From assembly GCA_947179485.1 (NCBI GenBank), contig OX359247.1:50875131-50939130 (forward strand): DNA of 64,000 nt, given 5' to 3'. Shown here in pieces: positions 49,208 to 61,362 of this stretch. The number at the start of each line of letters is the position of its first letter. Positions within the stretch are counted from its first letter, which is position 1. The translations under genes were made by a program, and so were the position numbers. A model generated the notes under the pieces. It was not told where the DNA came from. It was given only the letters and a program-made list of their open reading frames with translations, and searched no databases. The stretch is from Allacma fusca (Eukaryota > Arthropoda > Collembola > Symphypleona > Sminthuridae).

Positions 49208-50855
49208 ATGGCATCTTCGTACGGAAGTCGGATTACAAACATCAGATTTAATCAAGACAAAAGTAAATATTTTATAATACGATTTTGTATTTTACATTTT
49301 ACATTTTTAGAGCACTTTGAGCAGAGGATTTGATCGAGTGGGTTTACTTGCTTTATTATACTAGGTTGCTTCATCTGTTGTATGGACAATGGGCTGCGAA
49401 TTTATTATATAGAACCCCTGGTGGAAAAAGTTCATTACGGTAAGGACATGTATGCAGTCCTGAAGTTACAAAAGTTATTTATTATGACTATTGTTATGGT
49501 TATTCAAGGGAAATAAGGGAAGAAATGTATTTATGCTTACTTGTACATGAAAAATATTCCTTGCAGATGAGAGGGCAATCGGCGGAGTTGGGTTTTGTGA
49601 AATGTTGTGGAGATCCAATTTGTTTGCTATAGTTAGTGGAGGCAGTAAGCCAAAATATGCTGAAAATTCTGTACTCGTTTTCGATGACAGCCGAAAGCGT
49701 GCGGTCTTGGAGTTTACGTTTAATCTCCCGGTATTATCCGTAAGATGCAGGAAAGATAAGCTGGTGGTGGTGCTGAAGAATAAAATACATATATTTTCAT
49801 TTCCACATTGTCCACAAAAGCTTTTTACTATTGAGACTAGATCGAATCCCTTAGGCTTATGCGAGCTGTCTCCAGGAAACCATGTTTTATTGGTTTTTCC
49901 GGGTTCCAAGATGGGATCTTTGCAGTTTTTGGTAATTTTTTTGTTGCATTATGTTCGTATAAATTCAACGGTTAAATGGATGGGATTATTTTGTTAATTA
50001 TTTAATTTGCAGAATTTAGCCACGGCTGAGCCCACAGTTTCAAGCAGTCCTGTTACTATTAATGCTCATCAGGGGGAACTGGCCTGCATTGCTATCAATC
50101 AGCAAGGGAATTTAATTGCTACTGCATCAGACAAAGGAACATTAATTCGTGTTTGGGACGCTCAGAAGAGACTTCCAATTAATGAATTGCGACGAGGTAC
50201 TGATCCAGCGACGATATTTTGCATTAACTTCAGCCCGGATTCGGATTTTTTGTGCTGCTCCAGTGATAAAGGAACAATTCATATTTTTGCCCTAAAAAAT
50301 CAGAAGCTTAATAAAAGATCAACGTGAGTATTTTTTACATTATGAAATTGGGTATTTTATTCGGAGGACAAAGGTATAGACGTATAATATTATACAATAT
50401 GATTTTTCTACATGATGTACGTTCGTTTTTGGCTTTTCCATTTTAGGTTTTACAAAATGAGTTTCTTGGGGCATTATGTGGACTCTCAGTGGGCCCTCGC
50501 TAACTTTACGGTACCACCTGAGTGTGCTTGCGTGTGTGCTTTTAGCTCCAATTCATCTGTTGTTGGTACGTATGGATGCATATAGTTTCAGTTTTTTATA
50601 TGCAGTACTTGTACTGAATTAACCGTGTAACTAAATGTTTTATTTTAGTTTAAAGTTATACAATGCTGTGTAGACTTTTAAGGTAATGATTCCTGAATAG
50701 GCATTTGTTTGGAGTAAATTATTAATAGATTTGTGTTTTTATTTACAGCAATATGCATAGATGGGACGTACCATAAATATTTCTTCAATGAGGATGGAGT
50801 CTGTAGTCGATTATCGTATGATGTCTTCCTCGAAGTGTTTGGCGACGACTTTTGA
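49208..50855 (+). CDS. WDR45: WIPI4 / WDR45 PROPPIN autophagy protein
   Basis: Six exons: 49208-49262, 49365-49439, 49567-49931, 50013-50323, 50447-50565 and 50749-50855; 343 aa with consistent phases. The protein is a seven-bladed propeller of the PROPPIN family. The phosphoinositide-binding LRRG motif ([11 protein letters not shown]) is intact in exon 4. Family blocks include [81 protein letters not shown] and [11 protein letters not shown]. The linear match is closer to WIPI4 than to WIPI1/2. It binds PI3P and works with ATG2 in phagophore expansion and lipid transfer. The start is the first in-frame ATG. Confidence 0.93.
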
Positions 50856-52404
50856 GGGTAGAATCAGACTGTAATCAGTAACGTCAAAGTAGCTCTCAAA
50901 ATCGAGATTTTTCATCACCAATTATTTTTTTACGCATTGCGGTGATATTTGTATTGGTTCAATATATTTTATGCTTCTGCCAGATAAAAATCAGGCTTGT
51001 CTTCTCATCATAGCAATTTACGATTTTGTAAATTTCTGGGGAAGATTTCCCGTTGCTGAATTGCTCAAAATTACCACGTGTTATGTAAAAGATTTTAAAA
51101 CAAAGTAATTTCTTGTAAAGTGTCAAGCAATCTTGTGCTGTACAATACATTGATAGCATTGTTACTACCGAGAAAATTATGGCCATACATTGATAATTAA
51201 AACAAGCGTTAAGCCTTCCGGAGTTCATGTTAATACATAATAGATTAATATCACTAATAAGAATCAGTCACTGCACTGCAATTGAAAATGTACAATTATT
51301 AGTGTGCTGAACGTATTTCATTTGTCTGTATTTTAAAGAAGAATTCATATCGAATGAGCATTTATTGTAGTTTAAACTACATAGCTTACTCTTGTTTTAT
51401 GCTTATGTATAGACATGTATGCATGTGTTCGATTACCAAACTATTACTTATTTTAATATGTTACATATATATGTTGATAAGTAAATGTAGATGGATAGTA
51501 AATACGGATTTATCTTTACTCATCTTGCAATTAGGCAGGTTTTAAAAAGCAATGAACTGATTAGCCTTACGTTACCTTTGGAGGCAACATTTTTGAAAAT
51601 ATTGTGTTCTTGCAGTGTTATAATGTCACCAATCTACTATTAAATAAAAAATATTTTACTTATAAGTAAATCTGCCAATCTTTTGTCTTTTCTCGTGTAT
51701 TTTTAAGAATAACATCGCCCATTATTTTTTGTACTTCTAAGACTCAAAACATCGTCGATAAAATAACTGCAGCTGCAACAGTGTATACTATTATTTCTGT
51801 GCTGGTGATATGCGACAACAACCTAAGTATCTAAGTAAGTGCATAAATAGTTAAGAAAACTACCAGTAAATGAATACATTTTTCGTATAGTTCATCCCAA
51901 AGGATTCTACAATGTGGTATTTATTGCCATATTTCATATCTAACTATCAGTCTATGCCTGTAGTAGCACTTTTTTCAGTTTTCGGTTGAATTCATTGTAT
52001 ACATTGAGGAATTACATATCTTATATAATCTAAGTTTTTGGAAATATATCTGCTGCAGCCTGCTAAACAGATAATTAAATAACAATAATGCAGGCAGAAG
52101 CTTTATAAAGCTGAAATCTCATAAAATCTCTACCAACGATCACCTTCTATAAAAATATTTGCAAGATTCATCAACAACCCGTCAATACAGAATAGGAATA
52201 AAGGAAAACAATGAACATATACGTACATGATGAAGTAATACTACAGTACGTAAACAGATCTTATCCGGTGGATCATATTGAAGAGTTGGGAGATTTAAAA
52301 TTAATTACAATGCAGCATAACTTTGGTGGTACTTCGAAGGTGTACTGTATATAATGCATTAGCGTCGGTGTAAGTACTAAAAATTCAATTTTAATATCAA
52401 CATA
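50856..52404. other. Convergent 3' flanks of WIPI4 and TDRKH
   Basis: About 1.5 kb of AT-rich DNA with AATAAAAAATA near 51641. No exon, RNA gene or transposon end recognised. Confidence 0.45.
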
Positions 52405-54575
52405 TTAGGAAGATTTCGGTGGTTGAGGAGACCTTCGAGGCCCGTCTAGTTTGTGAATAAATTCGTCTCGTTTCGTAGCTAATCCCTGCTTGATCATTTC
52501 ATCGCCGATGTTAGATTCCTGTAGGAATACATGTCGGAAGAAATATTTTAACAGTTACACTTTACTTTTCAAGGAAAAAGAAGGTCTAGAAACTCACTCT
52601 ATCCATAAGTTCCAAGCAGACAGCCACATTCTTACTACTACCATTCTCGTCAGGTAGGAATCCTTTGACTTTAGCTGTCAGCGATTTCCATTGTGCACAA
52701 TAACTTAGGTCACAAAAAGTAGTGATTGTGTCATCAGGCCATTTGGATTCTGGGCACCTAAACAATTACATAGTTTATAAATCCCAGGGTTCCAAAATGA
52801 ACGAACAGAAAGTTTGTTCTCACGTACTCCAAATTTAAAGATGCCTCAACGGCTTGAAATTTAAGGCTGAGGAAGGTGGGTGCAATGGCGCGGAGTTGAT
52901 TAGTACTGACATTTCGTCTGTCCCCATAATCCACATACTCAACTTCAGCAGTAGTACCATCAAATGATATAATTTTTGCACGATACCTGTAAAACAATTT
53001 TCCTTACATTGACATCCTTTTATTGAACCAAAATAAAAAAAAACAAAAGTAAACACTAGGAACTCGTACATTTTGTCATCGAGCTGAAAAGGCGAGGCTA
53101 CAATATCTCCTACTTGAAAATCCCCCTCAGGATCCTCAGTCCCTTTCCTCGAATTTTCCCGACTATAGTGGTCCGTCATGGCTTCACCAAGCTTGTCCAA
53201 TTCAATTGAATCTTGACCAACTTCTGTTTGAAAAAATTTCCAAAATCATGTGACATTCTATTGCTTTTGAAAATAAAGGTATTGTAATCGTCAACATTTT
53301 AAAATAATATTCCCTACGCTGAATCCAAAACAAATTAGGATGATACACACAGGACACATAAACTTCAACGATTCCATTAGGTCTCAAAACTGGCTTCGAT
53401 AAAGGTAGGTCCTGTGGCTGTGGACGAACATCTGTGGAGGCTGCAGCTGCGTTGACTCTCCTTGGAGTTCTAGTAGCAGCAACTCCTTTGATACGATTTC
53501 TAAAGTTCTTTTCTTCCTCCACTTGCTCCAAAATTAGACTCTCCGCCAGATCAATTTGATCCTGAGTCCCTTTGAGCATCACAACTCCATACTCCTCACT
53601 GTCTCCTTCTCGGACTACACAAACCAAAATCAAGAACAAAATTAAACACAAACCTTCTTAAAAATTCCCCCAAAAAAAAGTATTACTCAACATCAGCCCT
53701 TAACATTAACTTCAAAAATAATGTCCTCCTTCGAATCCCAATCCCACCTTCGTATCTATCCGAATCAATATTGACCTTTGCCTTCGACATGTCCTGTATC
53801 CCTCTGATAGTTTCCCCATTCCTCCCAATAATCCTCCCAATGGACAATCTAGGTATTAAAATCTCCTTCGTGACAGCCACGGGCTGGGCCGAAATAAATT
53901 TGTTGATCAGGTCCTGAGCGAATGATACGTCATCCGGCCTGCCCTTAATGACACAAAGCCGGTCTCCGTTCTCGAGTGCTTGAAATGAACCAAATGAGAC
54001 ATGAAATGAGGTCATTAATTAAAACCATACTCCTTTGTAAACACATATAGGAATGCAGAATAAAATAAACTATGACATCATACTCCTCCCTCTCTCTCTC
54101 TCTCTCTCTACCAACCTACATACACAAAACTATAATAAATTCAGTCTTTACTTTCATCCTTGAAGTTAATCCTCGTGTTGGAATCCTTCTGAATTTGCTT
54201 AATGTTACAGCCCTTCTTCCCAATTATTCCCGCCACCACATCCTTCGGTATTGTGATTTCCTCCACTAATTGTTTATCCTCCGGCTTACTAACATTCGCA
54301 TTGTTGGCCCATTCTTCCGCCCGAGCTACGACCTCATCTGCAGAAGTCGTACTCGCGGACACTTGGATCGTCTCCGGACTCACATTTTTCAACTTGTCCA
54401 ATTTAGAATTTTGATGTGGTTTCCCTGAAGGATATTGAACAGGGACTTGTTTCTCGGGAATTAAAGGACTGGAGCGGGAACGACGGGTGTACCAATAATA
54501 GTAAAGACCTAACGCCGCTGTTGTGGTCAGAGTCATCCCCACCAGAACTCCTCCAATGAGTCTTCTGTCCGGCAT
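52405..54575 (-). CDS. TDRKH: Tudor and KH domain protein TDRKH/Papi
   Basis: Seven exons: 54152-54575, 53748-53978, 53318-53614, 53070-53220, 52828-52986, 52598-52757 and 52405-52518; 511 aa. The N terminus MPDRRLIGGVLVGMTLTTT... is a membrane anchor, as in the mitochondrial-outer-membrane TDRKH/Papi. Two KH domains follow, with GxxG loops GIIGKKG and RIIGRNG. The extended Tudor domain starts EVYVSCVYHPNLFWIQ and contains YRAKI...VEYVDYGDRRNV, the aromatic cage region, and LKFQAVEASL. TDRKH binds arginine-methylated PIWI proteins and promotes 3'-end trimming of piRNAs. The donor after exon 3 (CAGC/GTAGGG) and the acceptor of exon 4 were chosen to restore FWIQLVG. The 5' end may include an additional untranslated exon. 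Confidence 0.92.
54090..54109. repeat. (CT)n microsatellite in TDRKH intron 1
   Basis: Twenty bases of CT repeat inside the first intron of the minus-strand TDRKH gene. Confidence 0.9.
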
Positions 54576-54999
54576 TCTTACCCGAGTCACTACTATATTG
54601 GGAAATGATTTTGTCGTAATTAATTTATTATTATTATTATTACTACTACTACATTTACACAACTTACTCTAAATAAAATTTTATTGACAAACCTGAATAG
54701 ATAAAAAGTGCTTTCACCTTCAATGATTACAACCTTCACTGATAGTTACCTGCACGCGAGGGGCAATGTTAACACAAGACTGTTATCATGAGCTGAACCC
54801 AAACAAGACACCAATGTGCGAATTCGTCCCTTTATTTAACTAACATGCAAATATTTTAAACTTACCGCCCTTATCCTTGGACACAAACATGCTTGGTGGA
54901 ATTCTCAACTCTCATGTCAGAATTCTTTCTTGGGCTATAAATAAATTCCAAATAATTACATATACCTTATTATACGATCGTATACACGCAAGAGCTAGA

Positions 55000-55053
<54 letters not shown>

Positions 55054-57599
55054 CATTTTTCTTCGAAAGGAAAAAGTTAGAACCTGAAAAAAAATTCTTA
55101 CATAAATACTTACTTACAAATGTGCAGCAAAAGGAGGAAACTTTGGGGGAATCAATACTGATGGGCATTTTCGATAGCTGCTCTTATACCAGTCCTTTCA
55201 TGATGTATTTAAACTTTATATCTGATGCTTTTTGCTTTACTATGTAGGAGAGAGGAAAAATTAGCTTTGGGCGGAAAGAAATTGGAATATGACCTGAATA
55301 AAATTTTAATAAGGTGTCCCCTTTGATTCTAGTTCCAAATGTTTTTGGAAAGTTGGGGCTAATTTTGTAGAGTTAGAGGTCAGAGACCTTTTTTTGAGAT
55401 ATGAGGATGCTATTATATAAATGGTGGGTAGGAGAGTTGACCTTTACTTGCTATTACGATAATATTAGCTCATGGTATTTTAATTTTTGCTAGTAAGTAG
55501 CTAAAAACGCGTGCATAATTGTGGACTATTTGTATGTACATGAGGGAATATGAGGGATGAAAGAATAAGTCTGGGGTCTGGGTAGAATTCCTAATTAATG
55601 AGAAGAATTTCAGAAATGAGGGAACATATCACCATATTAGGAATTATTGGAGTGATTGAGTAATATTATAATAAATTCCAAGTTCAGGGACTTTAAGAAA
55701 AATTTCCGGGCGGGCAAGGCAGACTTACTCAATTCTGGAATTCGTGTGAATCTATGGGGCATGGGGAGACGGGAGGAATTTATTTAAGTAAGTACCTTTG
55801 ATAGATTGGTATTTTGGAGGAAGGTAATACTTACTTATATCTGTACTTTTATTGTAACATTTCTCCCGTATATTTTGAGAGAAAGTGCCTAGTGCTTTGT
55901 GTTTTGAGCCGTGGTGGAAATAAATATGTAGATTTAATAAAACTAATTATTTGATACTGGACAGAAATCGTTCTAATTTATGGCGTGGATAAATATAGGT
56001 AAGCGGAGATAGAATGCATAAAATCTACCTATAATTATTAATATAATAAAACTAATTACATATTCCTCCCAAATTACAGCAGAATGATATCCCCTGTATT
56101 CTTCGTAGTTCTAGTACTGGTCCGGCGGATATGGGTAACCTCCCATAATTTGTTCAGAGCACTTCCAATTCCGCGTAGATCTGGTCTCAATTACTTTGGA
56201 GACATTGGAATAGGATGCTTCACTAAAATATCGTAGAAATGGAGAGAATTAAGATGAGATTCTGGGATCATATTTCGTAGATCTCGATCCTACTCATCCC
56301 TTTCCTCCCGAGATCCTGATTCTATTCTCGGTTGAGAATTATCTTCTCTAGTTCCTCTCTTATGAAGATCTCCTTGTAGATTATCTCTCTGCTGAGAGCC
56401 TCATCTCTGTGAGAATCTTCCGGAGAGAATCCCGCCGATAATTCCTAGCCCGCTCGTATTTATTGGTACATTACCGCTGATCAAGCCAATCGTTTGATTG
56501 TGAATCAATAGTTGGAATTGGGATTAATTGTGGTTGCATGGTTGCATCCTGTGAACGCATCCATTCAAGCAGAAAATCTGCTTGCCGAGAAGCTTACTCG
56601 TCCATATATTGTTATTGTCATCTTCCAAACTGCGGATGCAAATTTGCCCACTCAGCATTCTCTTTATAGGTGATATCATTATGCTGAAGTATCTTTTGCT
56701 TATGAAGTGTCTGTTAAGATGTAGGGTGGTATGAATACAGTTATAACAATATATTATAGCAAAGGTGGGCAAATTAGTTTGCCTCGCCTATATCCTACAT
56801 ATATTTTGAATACCCGATCCTGCCTACATTATGCCTACATTAGTGCCGCTAGAAAAATTATACCGACATATATGGAAGGATTATTCGCAAGCCTACCTAG
56901 ATGCCTGTTTTTTAAAAAAGAAAACTATAGCCTACATATAAGAAGACCAGAAGAGTCGATTAAAGGAATAGTTAGTTCCTAAGGGCATACGAAAGTCTAT
57001 AAGGACTATAAACCTGTTTTTTATCCATAATAAATCAGCGTCAGTTGCTACACATTGTAATAAAGCATACAAAGTATTTGAGGTTGAAAATTTACTAACG
57101 CAGCCTGTCTACTTCATACAGCGAAATTAATTGGAGCAAAGTGTGGACAGTCCAGTTCACAGTAAATAATATTAAATCATTGTCACCAAATTAATTATTT
57201 AAGAAATACATTTTCATATTTTGCACCCAGCACTTGCAACCATCACTACGATTCAATTTGTATTTGTTTCTGCAATGAATGTCATAAGAGGTGGGGAAAG
57301 AGACGCACGGTGATTGGAGTCCTGGAGCTACCAGTCCAATTTCCAAGAGGACGCACGGGGATTGGTGTAAGTAATTTACTTTGTTACTACTGTCGCGTAG
57401 ATAAAAGCGTAATTAGTTACCACTGGAACGTTTTGTATAGCAAGCCATGAAGTTGGAGTTTGGAATTGTTCTTTCGGTTTTCCTCATCGATGTGTCAACA
57501 CTTTGTTTTTTTTGTCTTGGCCTAAATTATTATTGCTAATTTTTGTCACTTGAAGTTTCTTTCTTCTTCGACCTGTAATTTGTTTGTTATAAAGTGGAT
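54576..57599. other. Long intergenic stretch upstream of TDRKH and of the PSI-like gene
   Basis: Three kilobases with only short, unsupported frames and a GA microsatellite. A hydrophobic 30-codon frame at 57447-57539 (MKLEFGIVLSVFLIDVSTLC) could be a signal-peptide exon for the next gene. Confidence 0.4.
55002..55052. repeat. (GA)n microsatellite
   Basis: About 51 bp of uninterrupted GA repeat. Confidence 0.95.
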
Positions 57600-59231
57600 A
57601 TGGATAGTGGTAAGAGACTTGTTTGAGTCTACAATAATAATAATTACTATTGATGCGTTAATTAATTTGTGGCTGAAAAAAATTCTTATTGAAGAAGTGC
57701 AGATAATTATTATTTTTATTTAATAGTGTGCGCTTCCCTCCTCTCTTGTCTGGACTGTACAAGGAGTCCAAGCTGTGACTGGGCAATACTTTTTGGGCAA
57801 GCCGGAAAATGTTTCGAGGACCTTTCCGAGTTGGGAGATGACGTACTTGGGGTTGCTCGATTTCCTGGTGAATGTAATCAGCCAGATTGTGCCGAGACCA
57901 TTGTGCGGACTATTTCAACGATCAATTGGTTTGCAACTGGTAATTATTAATTGGTTAAACATTTATTTTTATATTTGTGGTTTAACTCTTGGCAGCCATT
58001 TTTGTCAGTGAACTTGGCATCCTATGGACTTGGCATCCCATGGACTTGGCATCCCTTCCACTTGGCATCCTTCCACTTGGCATCCCATGGACTTGGCATC
58101 CCTTCCACTTGGCATCCTATGGACTTGGCATCCCAATCACTTGGCATCTCTCCACTTGGCATCCTATGGACTTGGCATCCTTCCACTTGGCATCCTTTGG
58201 ACTTGGCATCCCATGGACTTGGCATCCTTCCACTTGGCATCCTTTGGACTTGGCATCTCTGCACTTGGCATCCTTTGGACTTGGCATCTCTCCACTTGGC
58301 ATCCCATGACTTGGCATCCCAATGACTTGGCATCCCTCCCACTTGTCAGACAAAGTATAATTGATGTAATGTTGTGTAGCTAATAAATTACGGTGGAATT
58401 GATTAATGAAATTTGCTTTGTTTTTGTGCTTTTGCAGGCGGGTTGAGTTTGCTTGGATCTCTGTTGCTCGGTGCTTTGGGGATTGCTGGTTTTTTTCTAT
58501 TTCAACGCCGATTCGGGCCAAGTGGACCCCAAGTCAACCCTCAAGACCTCGCCAACATACAGGGGTTTATTCCAGCCGGAAATCGGTTTGCTCGACGTCA
58601 AACCATTCGAGGTTGGTTGGACGAACTGATGCGGCATGAGGCGGACGCGGAAGATGTCGCCCTGGGACAGCATGGTACACAATAATTTTTGTCGAACGTC
58701 TTAAATAATCAAATATTTATGAGCACCATTAATAATGTTTTTATGATGTCTGTAGTGTTAAATCAACTTGGTGCTGGTGGGGCGGCTGCAAATGAAGCCA
58801 ACGAAGTACTGAACGTGCTTCAGCAGGAGGGACCCCAAGCCATTCCACGTGCTCCACGAGTCCGACGCCCACATGCTCCGGCAGTGCCCCAGCCTCGTTA
58901 CGTTGAAGCTCCTCGTCGTCAGAACCAACTGTTGGTTGTGGCCGACCAGTTTGACCAGGTGCAAGCTGAGGATGGGCCCGCAATTCTCAATTTGAACGAA
59001 GCGGACGACGAAGGGGGTCGATACGTTCAGTTGGAAATGGAGCTGGAAGAGTTGCATTTTGTCGGGGAAGAAGTGCCAGCGGGTCCACCTGCTGCTGCCG
59101 CTGCTGTTCCCAATGTTGAAGAAGAGCAAGAGGAAGATGATGCTCCACAGCCACACTTGGGACGGGTTCAGCTTCCCAGGCAAGCCAAATATATGGCTAT
59201 TGCCAGAATGAGTCGTTTTTTTGGTCGTTGA
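57600..59231 (+). CDS. PSI-like single-pass membrane protein, unrecognised
   Basis: Exons 57727-57939, 58438-58674 and 58756-59231, all junctions in phase 1; a tiny first exon 57600-57609 (ATGGATAGTG/GTAAGA) would give 311 aa. Exon 2 has C-x5-C-x2-C-x5-C-x-W spacing (CASLLSCLDC, CTRSPSCDW) followed by two more Cys pairs, which is the PSI-domain core. Exon 3 starts with a transmembrane helix (GLSLLGSLLLGALGIAGFFLF) and a basic stop. The tail is Ala/Pro- and acid-rich (VEEEQEEDDAP) and ends MSRFFGR. This suggests type I topology with a short Cys-rich ectodomain. The signal peptide is missing from the model: either the hydrophobic frame near 57447 supplies it through an unusual splice, or the start is wrong. 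No function is assigned. Confidence 0.6.
58013..58350 (+). repeat. Minisatellite of ~17-18 bp units (GGACTTGGCATCC)
   Basis: About twenty head-to-tail copies of CCATGGACTTGGCAT / CCTTCCACTTGGCAT type units inside intron 2 (57940-58437) of the PSI-like gene. All frames on both strands are open across it, which yields spurious proteins. Confidence 0.92.
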
Positions 59232-59578
59232 TGGTTGGTCTTGCGTACTCCAGTATAATTGTTTTGTCGTCGAATTAATTTAATACTCACTGTTGTCCAC
59301 TTTTTTTTTTGCTAGTCTTTTGTTGCCAGTTTTTGATCTCAAATATCTGTAAATGAAATGATGACAGTAATTTTAAAATTATTTCGTATTCTTGTCTATC
59401 ACCATTGGTTATATGAATTGCTGTGACGATATGATTTCGGTTTGATAACCCTGCAGGGATCTGTTGTAAATAAAGCCAATCCCTCGAACATATAAAATTG
59501 AATTTATTTCCGTCAGAGTTTGTCAGTTGGAAGGAATAGTTGGGCTGGTGCGGTGGTCGAGTGTACTCAATTTTCGAC
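59232..59578. other. Boundary between host gene and virus-like element
   Basis: The left end of the Polinton-like element should lie here, but its terminal inverted repeat cannot be recognised without the right end, which is outside the window. No coding features are seen. Confidence 0.4.
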
Positions 59579-60091
59579 ATGACTAAAATCAAAATAAAAG
59601 ACGTCCAGTGCCACTCGTGTAAATTTAGTTATTTGTATAGGCTCAAGTCAAAGCATATAGTCGAGCTTCAAGTCCACGATTTTAAGCGGTACTGCAAGAG
59701 GTGCTCCACAATTTACTTGACTAAAAAGACCATTGGAAATATTGATACCGCTGCACGAGAAATCACCGACAGTCGAAATATTTCAAAATTAGACAAAGTT
59801 TTCGATCCTGCCTTCTGGCTGAAGACGTACAAATCATTTTGGAATTACAAGTGCATATTTTGTAAATCCGATTCACTGGAGGAGGAAATAGTTGAGCGCC
59901 AATTCCACCTAGAGACATTCTCAGACTATAGAGACTTGAGCAAGGGAATCGTAGTGTACGAATTTGCTCTCCTGGACGCCATAAAGTTATGTGGGATTTG
60001 TTTTTCAACATTTGTGCTGGGCCCAAATGACAGTCCAGATGACAATGAGGCATTGCGCCCGTTCAGAAAAGTTTTGGAGACTGCAAAATGA
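59579..60091 (+). CDS. Four-CxxC zinc-binding protein of the Polinton-like element
   Basis: 170 aa. Four Cys pairs are spaced along the chain: CHSC at residue 11, CKRC near 40, CIFC near 93 and CGIC near 141. They could bind two zinc ions in treble-clef or ribbon form. The remainder is basic near the N terminus and acidic near the C terminus (PNDSPDDNEALRPF). The stop codon overlaps the integrase start (ATGA), typical of compact viral genomes. I do not recognise the family. Its position immediately before the integrase suggests a DNA-binding or regulatory role, but that is inference. Confidence 0.75.
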   Translation: MTKIKIKDVQCHSCKFSYLYRLKSKHIVELQVHDFKRYCKRCSTIYLTKKTIGNIDTAAREITDSRNISKLDKVFDPAFWLKTYKSFWNYKCIFCKSDSLEEEIVERQFHLETFSDYRDLSKGIVVYEFALLDAIKLCGICFSTFVLGPNDSPDDNEALRPFRKVLETAK

Positions 60092-61362
60092 GTAATGGTG
60101 GTGGTGGCAGTAGTAGTAGTAGCAGTAGTGCAGGTGAAATTAAACGAAGCTACTTAAACCAGCGTCTTTCGGGGTCCTTTTCGGGTCTACATGGATTTTT
60201 AAAGCAGAGGAAAAAATGGACGGATAAGGACGCCGTCCAGAGTGAACTACAAAAAATCGAGACTTTCAGTTTACATCGGCCAATTAAAAGGAAATTTAGG
60301 AGAAGAAAGGTTCAAGTCAGTCTAGTTAATTCGACATGGTGTGCGGATCTAAAAATACTTTCAGATAAGTGGGTGCCCTATAATAACTGTAACAAATGTG
60401 TGTTTGTGTGTATTGATTTTTTGAGTAAGTATGCGTACTGTCGAATGCTAAAGTCAAAGAGTGCAGAGCACGTGGTCGGAGCATTCAAATCTATTCTGAA
60501 AGAAGCCCATCCCATTCGCCCAGATTACCTTTGGACGGACGAAGGTGCGTCAAATTAAATCAAATTAATAGAAGAACTGACGGCAATAAATTTCGGAGCA
60601 TTTCTATACGGCAATAATTTGTATTCGTTTTAGGTACGGAGTTTAAATCTCGCGCCTTTCAATCCTTATTGGGGGAAAACGAAATTCAGTGGTATGCTAC
60701 TGCGTCCCCAATTAAAAGCGGTCCAGCCGAGCGTTTTATTCGCACCCTATTTACAAGAATTCAGCGATACTTGACGCATAGAGGTACGCTCAAATTTGAC
60801 GACAAGCTACAGGACTTTGTGAGCACCTATAACCACACCGTGCACAGCACAATTAATCGGACGCCGGCATCTGTACGTTTTGAGGACAGTTTTGACGTGT
60901 GGTGGCACATGTATAAGAAATATATACAAGAAAAACCCTTGGCCAGAAAGCCACCAGCATTGGCAGTCGGAGATCATGTCCGTATTGGGAAAAACAAGAT
61001 CATTTTTGAAAAAGGTAGGCGGGGGAGGGAATTTGAATTATATTGATTTTTACTAAAACTGGATATTGTAATTTATTTTTAAACTATGTTTAGGCTACTC
61101 GGAAAATTTCTCTCGGGAGATATTCGCTGTAAGTAAAGTACATCCAACAATACCTTACACATTCAGCCTAGTTACACTGGGTACAAACGAGCCACTGGAG
61201 GGCAAATTCTACGTTCAAGAGCTGTCGCCTGTGAAACAAGAGAGGAGGAGAGACGCTAGAGATTTACCGGTGCCCGAGAGGGAAGAGGTTCCCAAGGAAG
61301 ATGTTGACCAGCCAGAATTTGGCGCCGAACCCGGAACCGACACCAAAATGGGTGACGCTTAG
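60088..61362 (+). CDS. Polinton-type retroviral-like integrase (spliced)
   Basis: Exons 60088-60544, 60634-61014 and 61094-61362, both introns in phase 1 (GTGCGT...TTTTAG of 89 bp and GTAGGC...TTTAG of 79 bp); 368 aa. The DDE core reads D in WCADLKI, D in WTDEGTEF (formed across intron 1) and E in GPAERFIRTL. The C-terminal part has an SH3/chromo-like segment (VGDHVRIGKNK, continuing GYSENFSREIFAVSKVHP across intron 2) and a charged tail. The N terminus has a Gly/Ser run. It would integrate element DNA with a short target duplication. It resembles the F54H12.3-like integrases of invertebrates. Without splicing, frame 1 stops at 60558 and loses the second D and E, so splicing or read-through is essential. 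Confidence 0.88.

Noticed and set aside
57951-58521. Frames of about 105-135 codons on both strands with LASHGLGI / GMPSPWDAK-type repeats
   Set aside because: They are translations of the intronic minisatellite and disappear outside it.
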